This document shows positions 5,849-6,391 of a stretch of DNA of 6,391 nt, in pieces. Positions within the stretch are counted from its first letter, which is position 1. Every line of letters begins with the position of its first letter. Made by a program: the position numbers and the translations under genes. This DNA is from JBDRLD01 sp043813445 (GTDB lineage: Bacteria; Patescibacteriota; Patescibacteriia; JACPHY01), in assembly GCA_043813445.1 (NCBI GenBank), contig JBDRLD010000070.1, positions 1 through 6,391 of the forward strand, given 5' to 3'. Below the pieces are notes generated by a model. It saw only the letters and a list, made by a program, of their open reading frames with translations, was not told the DNA's origin and did not search any database.

Positions 5849-6286
5849 GTGACTGCTGTCGTAAAGGAAAAGAGTGTCGGCATCGTCCTCTTCCACGTTC
5901 CTTCTCAACGGGTGCTAATGCTCCATTCGATTGGGAATGCCGGTTGGGTGTTTCCCAAGGGTCATCCACACGATCACGAGAGCGACCTACAAGCGCTATT
6001 GAGGGAGCTCGAGGAAGAAACGGGTCTGACATTCAATAGTCACCGCGAGCACATTCAACCCCTAACAATCGTCAGACATCAATTCATGGGCAGGGAAGGG
6101 TTGATCAAGAAGGACGTGATGTACTACTATCTCGTGCTTTCTGGTGACTTGCCGGAGGCATGTGTCCACGACCACGATCATGATGATCTGTATTGGTGGC
6201 CGCTGGCCGAGGCGACTCGTATCCCATACAAATATGCGGCAGACCAAACGGTGCTGCGCGCGCTGTCCGAAGAACTCCGCAAATGA
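5849..6286 (+). CDS. Nudix hydrolase, Ap4A-hydrolase/MutT-like
   Basis: The GTG start at 5849 is set by AGGAGG at 5838-5843, five bases upstream; the product has 145 residues, a normal length for a single Nudix domain. The full signature GX5EX7REUXEEXGU is present at residues 38-60: G38, E44, then R52-E53-L54-E55-E56-E57-T58-G59-L60. The glutamates bind the divalent metal. The preceding GWVFPKGH (32-39) and the strand SVGIVLFHV (9-17) are typical of the Ap4A hydrolase and MutT-like branch, which cleaves nucleoside diphosphates linked to a further group, such as diadenosine tetraphosphate. The substrate cannot be fixed from sequence. An unusual acidic-histidine run HDHDHDD (107-113) precedes the LYWWPLAEA strand where relatives carry mixed polar residues; it might bind metal. 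The gene has its own likely promoter, and its stop overlaps the next frame by four bases (ATGA, 6283-6286), so it probably leads an operon. Confidence 0.93.
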   Translation: MTAVVKEKSVGIVLFHVPSQRVLMLHSIGNAGWVFPKGHPHDHESDLQALLRELEEETGLTFNSHREHIQPLTIVRHQFMGREGLIKKDVMYYYLVLSGDLPEACVHDHDHDDLYWWPLAEATRIPYKYAADQTVLRALSEELRK

Positions 6287-6391
6287 ATACCCCTCGCAGT
6301 AAGCTGACGAGGCATCCTCTCTGCGTAGGGGCGATCCCAGAGCCTGTCCTGCCTGCCCGCCTCTGGAGGGAGTCTGCGAAGGATCCGCGTA
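6283..6391 (+). CDS. Unidentified protein, N-terminal fragment (3' end outside window)
   Basis: An ATG at 6283-6285 overlaps the Nudix stop in an ATGA arrangement, and the frame stays open for 36 codons to the right edge. The four-base overlap is a common sign of translational coupling inside an operon. No strong ribosome binding site is visible; only the weak GAAGAA at 6269-6274 lies upstream, which fits coupling. The visible peptide starts MNTPRSKLTRHPLCVGA and continues with IPEPVLPARLWRESAKDPR; it is basic and proline-rich. It has no signal peptide and I do not recognise the family. The DNA also contains an inverted repeat, 6290-6299 (CCCCTCGCAG) with 6321-6331 (CTGCGTAGGGG, one bulge), and an inner GAGG-CAT-CCTC (6309-6319). 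It has no T tract, so it is not a clear terminator. A structured non-coding stretch after the Nudix gene is the main alternative. Confidence 0.45.
   Translation, partial: MNTPRSKLTRHPLCVGAIPEPVLPARLWRESAKDPR

Noticed and set aside
6290..6331. Inverted repeat after the Nudix gene as a terminator
   Set aside because: The stem has a bulge and a long loop and no T tract follows; an open reading frame continues through it.

Overview
The window looks like a chromosomal segment of a moderately high-GC, Gram-negative bacterium. Two proteins suggest a Myxococcota or other deltaproteobacterial-type lineage. One is a TPR protein with the spacing and wording of a family common there. The other is an exported protein with a predicted CsgG/TolB-like N-terminal domain followed by several PEGA repeats. 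A PilM-like protein is also present. This assignment is an inference from protein style only; no rRNA or other phylogenetic marker is present. I see no phage, transposase, CRISPR or antibiotic-resistance genes.

Layout, left to right. (1) Positions 2-910 (+) hold the 3' part of a TPR gene that is cut by the window edge. (2) Positions 911-1337 are a 427-base gap. It contains a dense cluster of nested GC-rich inverted repeats (953-1113), a clear intrinsic terminator (1168-1202), a near-consensus sigma70-type promoter (1213-1241) and a short leader (about 1248-1337). In the leader, two mutually exclusive hairpins overlap, and the second has the form of an intrinsic terminator. (3) Positions 1338-1790 (+) encode a 150-residue protein I do not recognise, with a strong ribosome binding site. 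(4) A two-way terminator (1829-1860) separates it from the convergent gene at 1881-3536 (-). That gene encodes a PilM-like actin-fold protein with altered nucleotide-binding motifs and an extra C-terminal region of about 155 residues, and no pilN-type neighbour is visible.

(5) Positions 3537-3675 form a divergent promoter region with back-to-back TTGACA boxes. (6) Positions 3676-5637 (+) encode the 653-residue exported CsgG/TolB-like plus PEGA protein with a C-terminal membrane hairpin. It is closed by a strong terminator at 5727-5755. (7) Positions 5849-6286 (+) encode a Nudix hydrolase with a complete Nudix box and its own promoter. Its stop codon overlaps, as ATGA, the start of a further reading frame that runs off the right edge (6283-6391), suggesting a translationally coupled operon.

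Most genes here look like separate transcription units with their own promoter and terminator, so the window does not show one pathway. The only clear regulatory links are the divergent pilM-like/PEGA promoter pair, the candidate attenuator ahead of the 150-residue protein, and the coupled Nudix operon. The strongest leads for something new are the leader at 1248-1337 and the pilM-like gene with its C-terminal extension.
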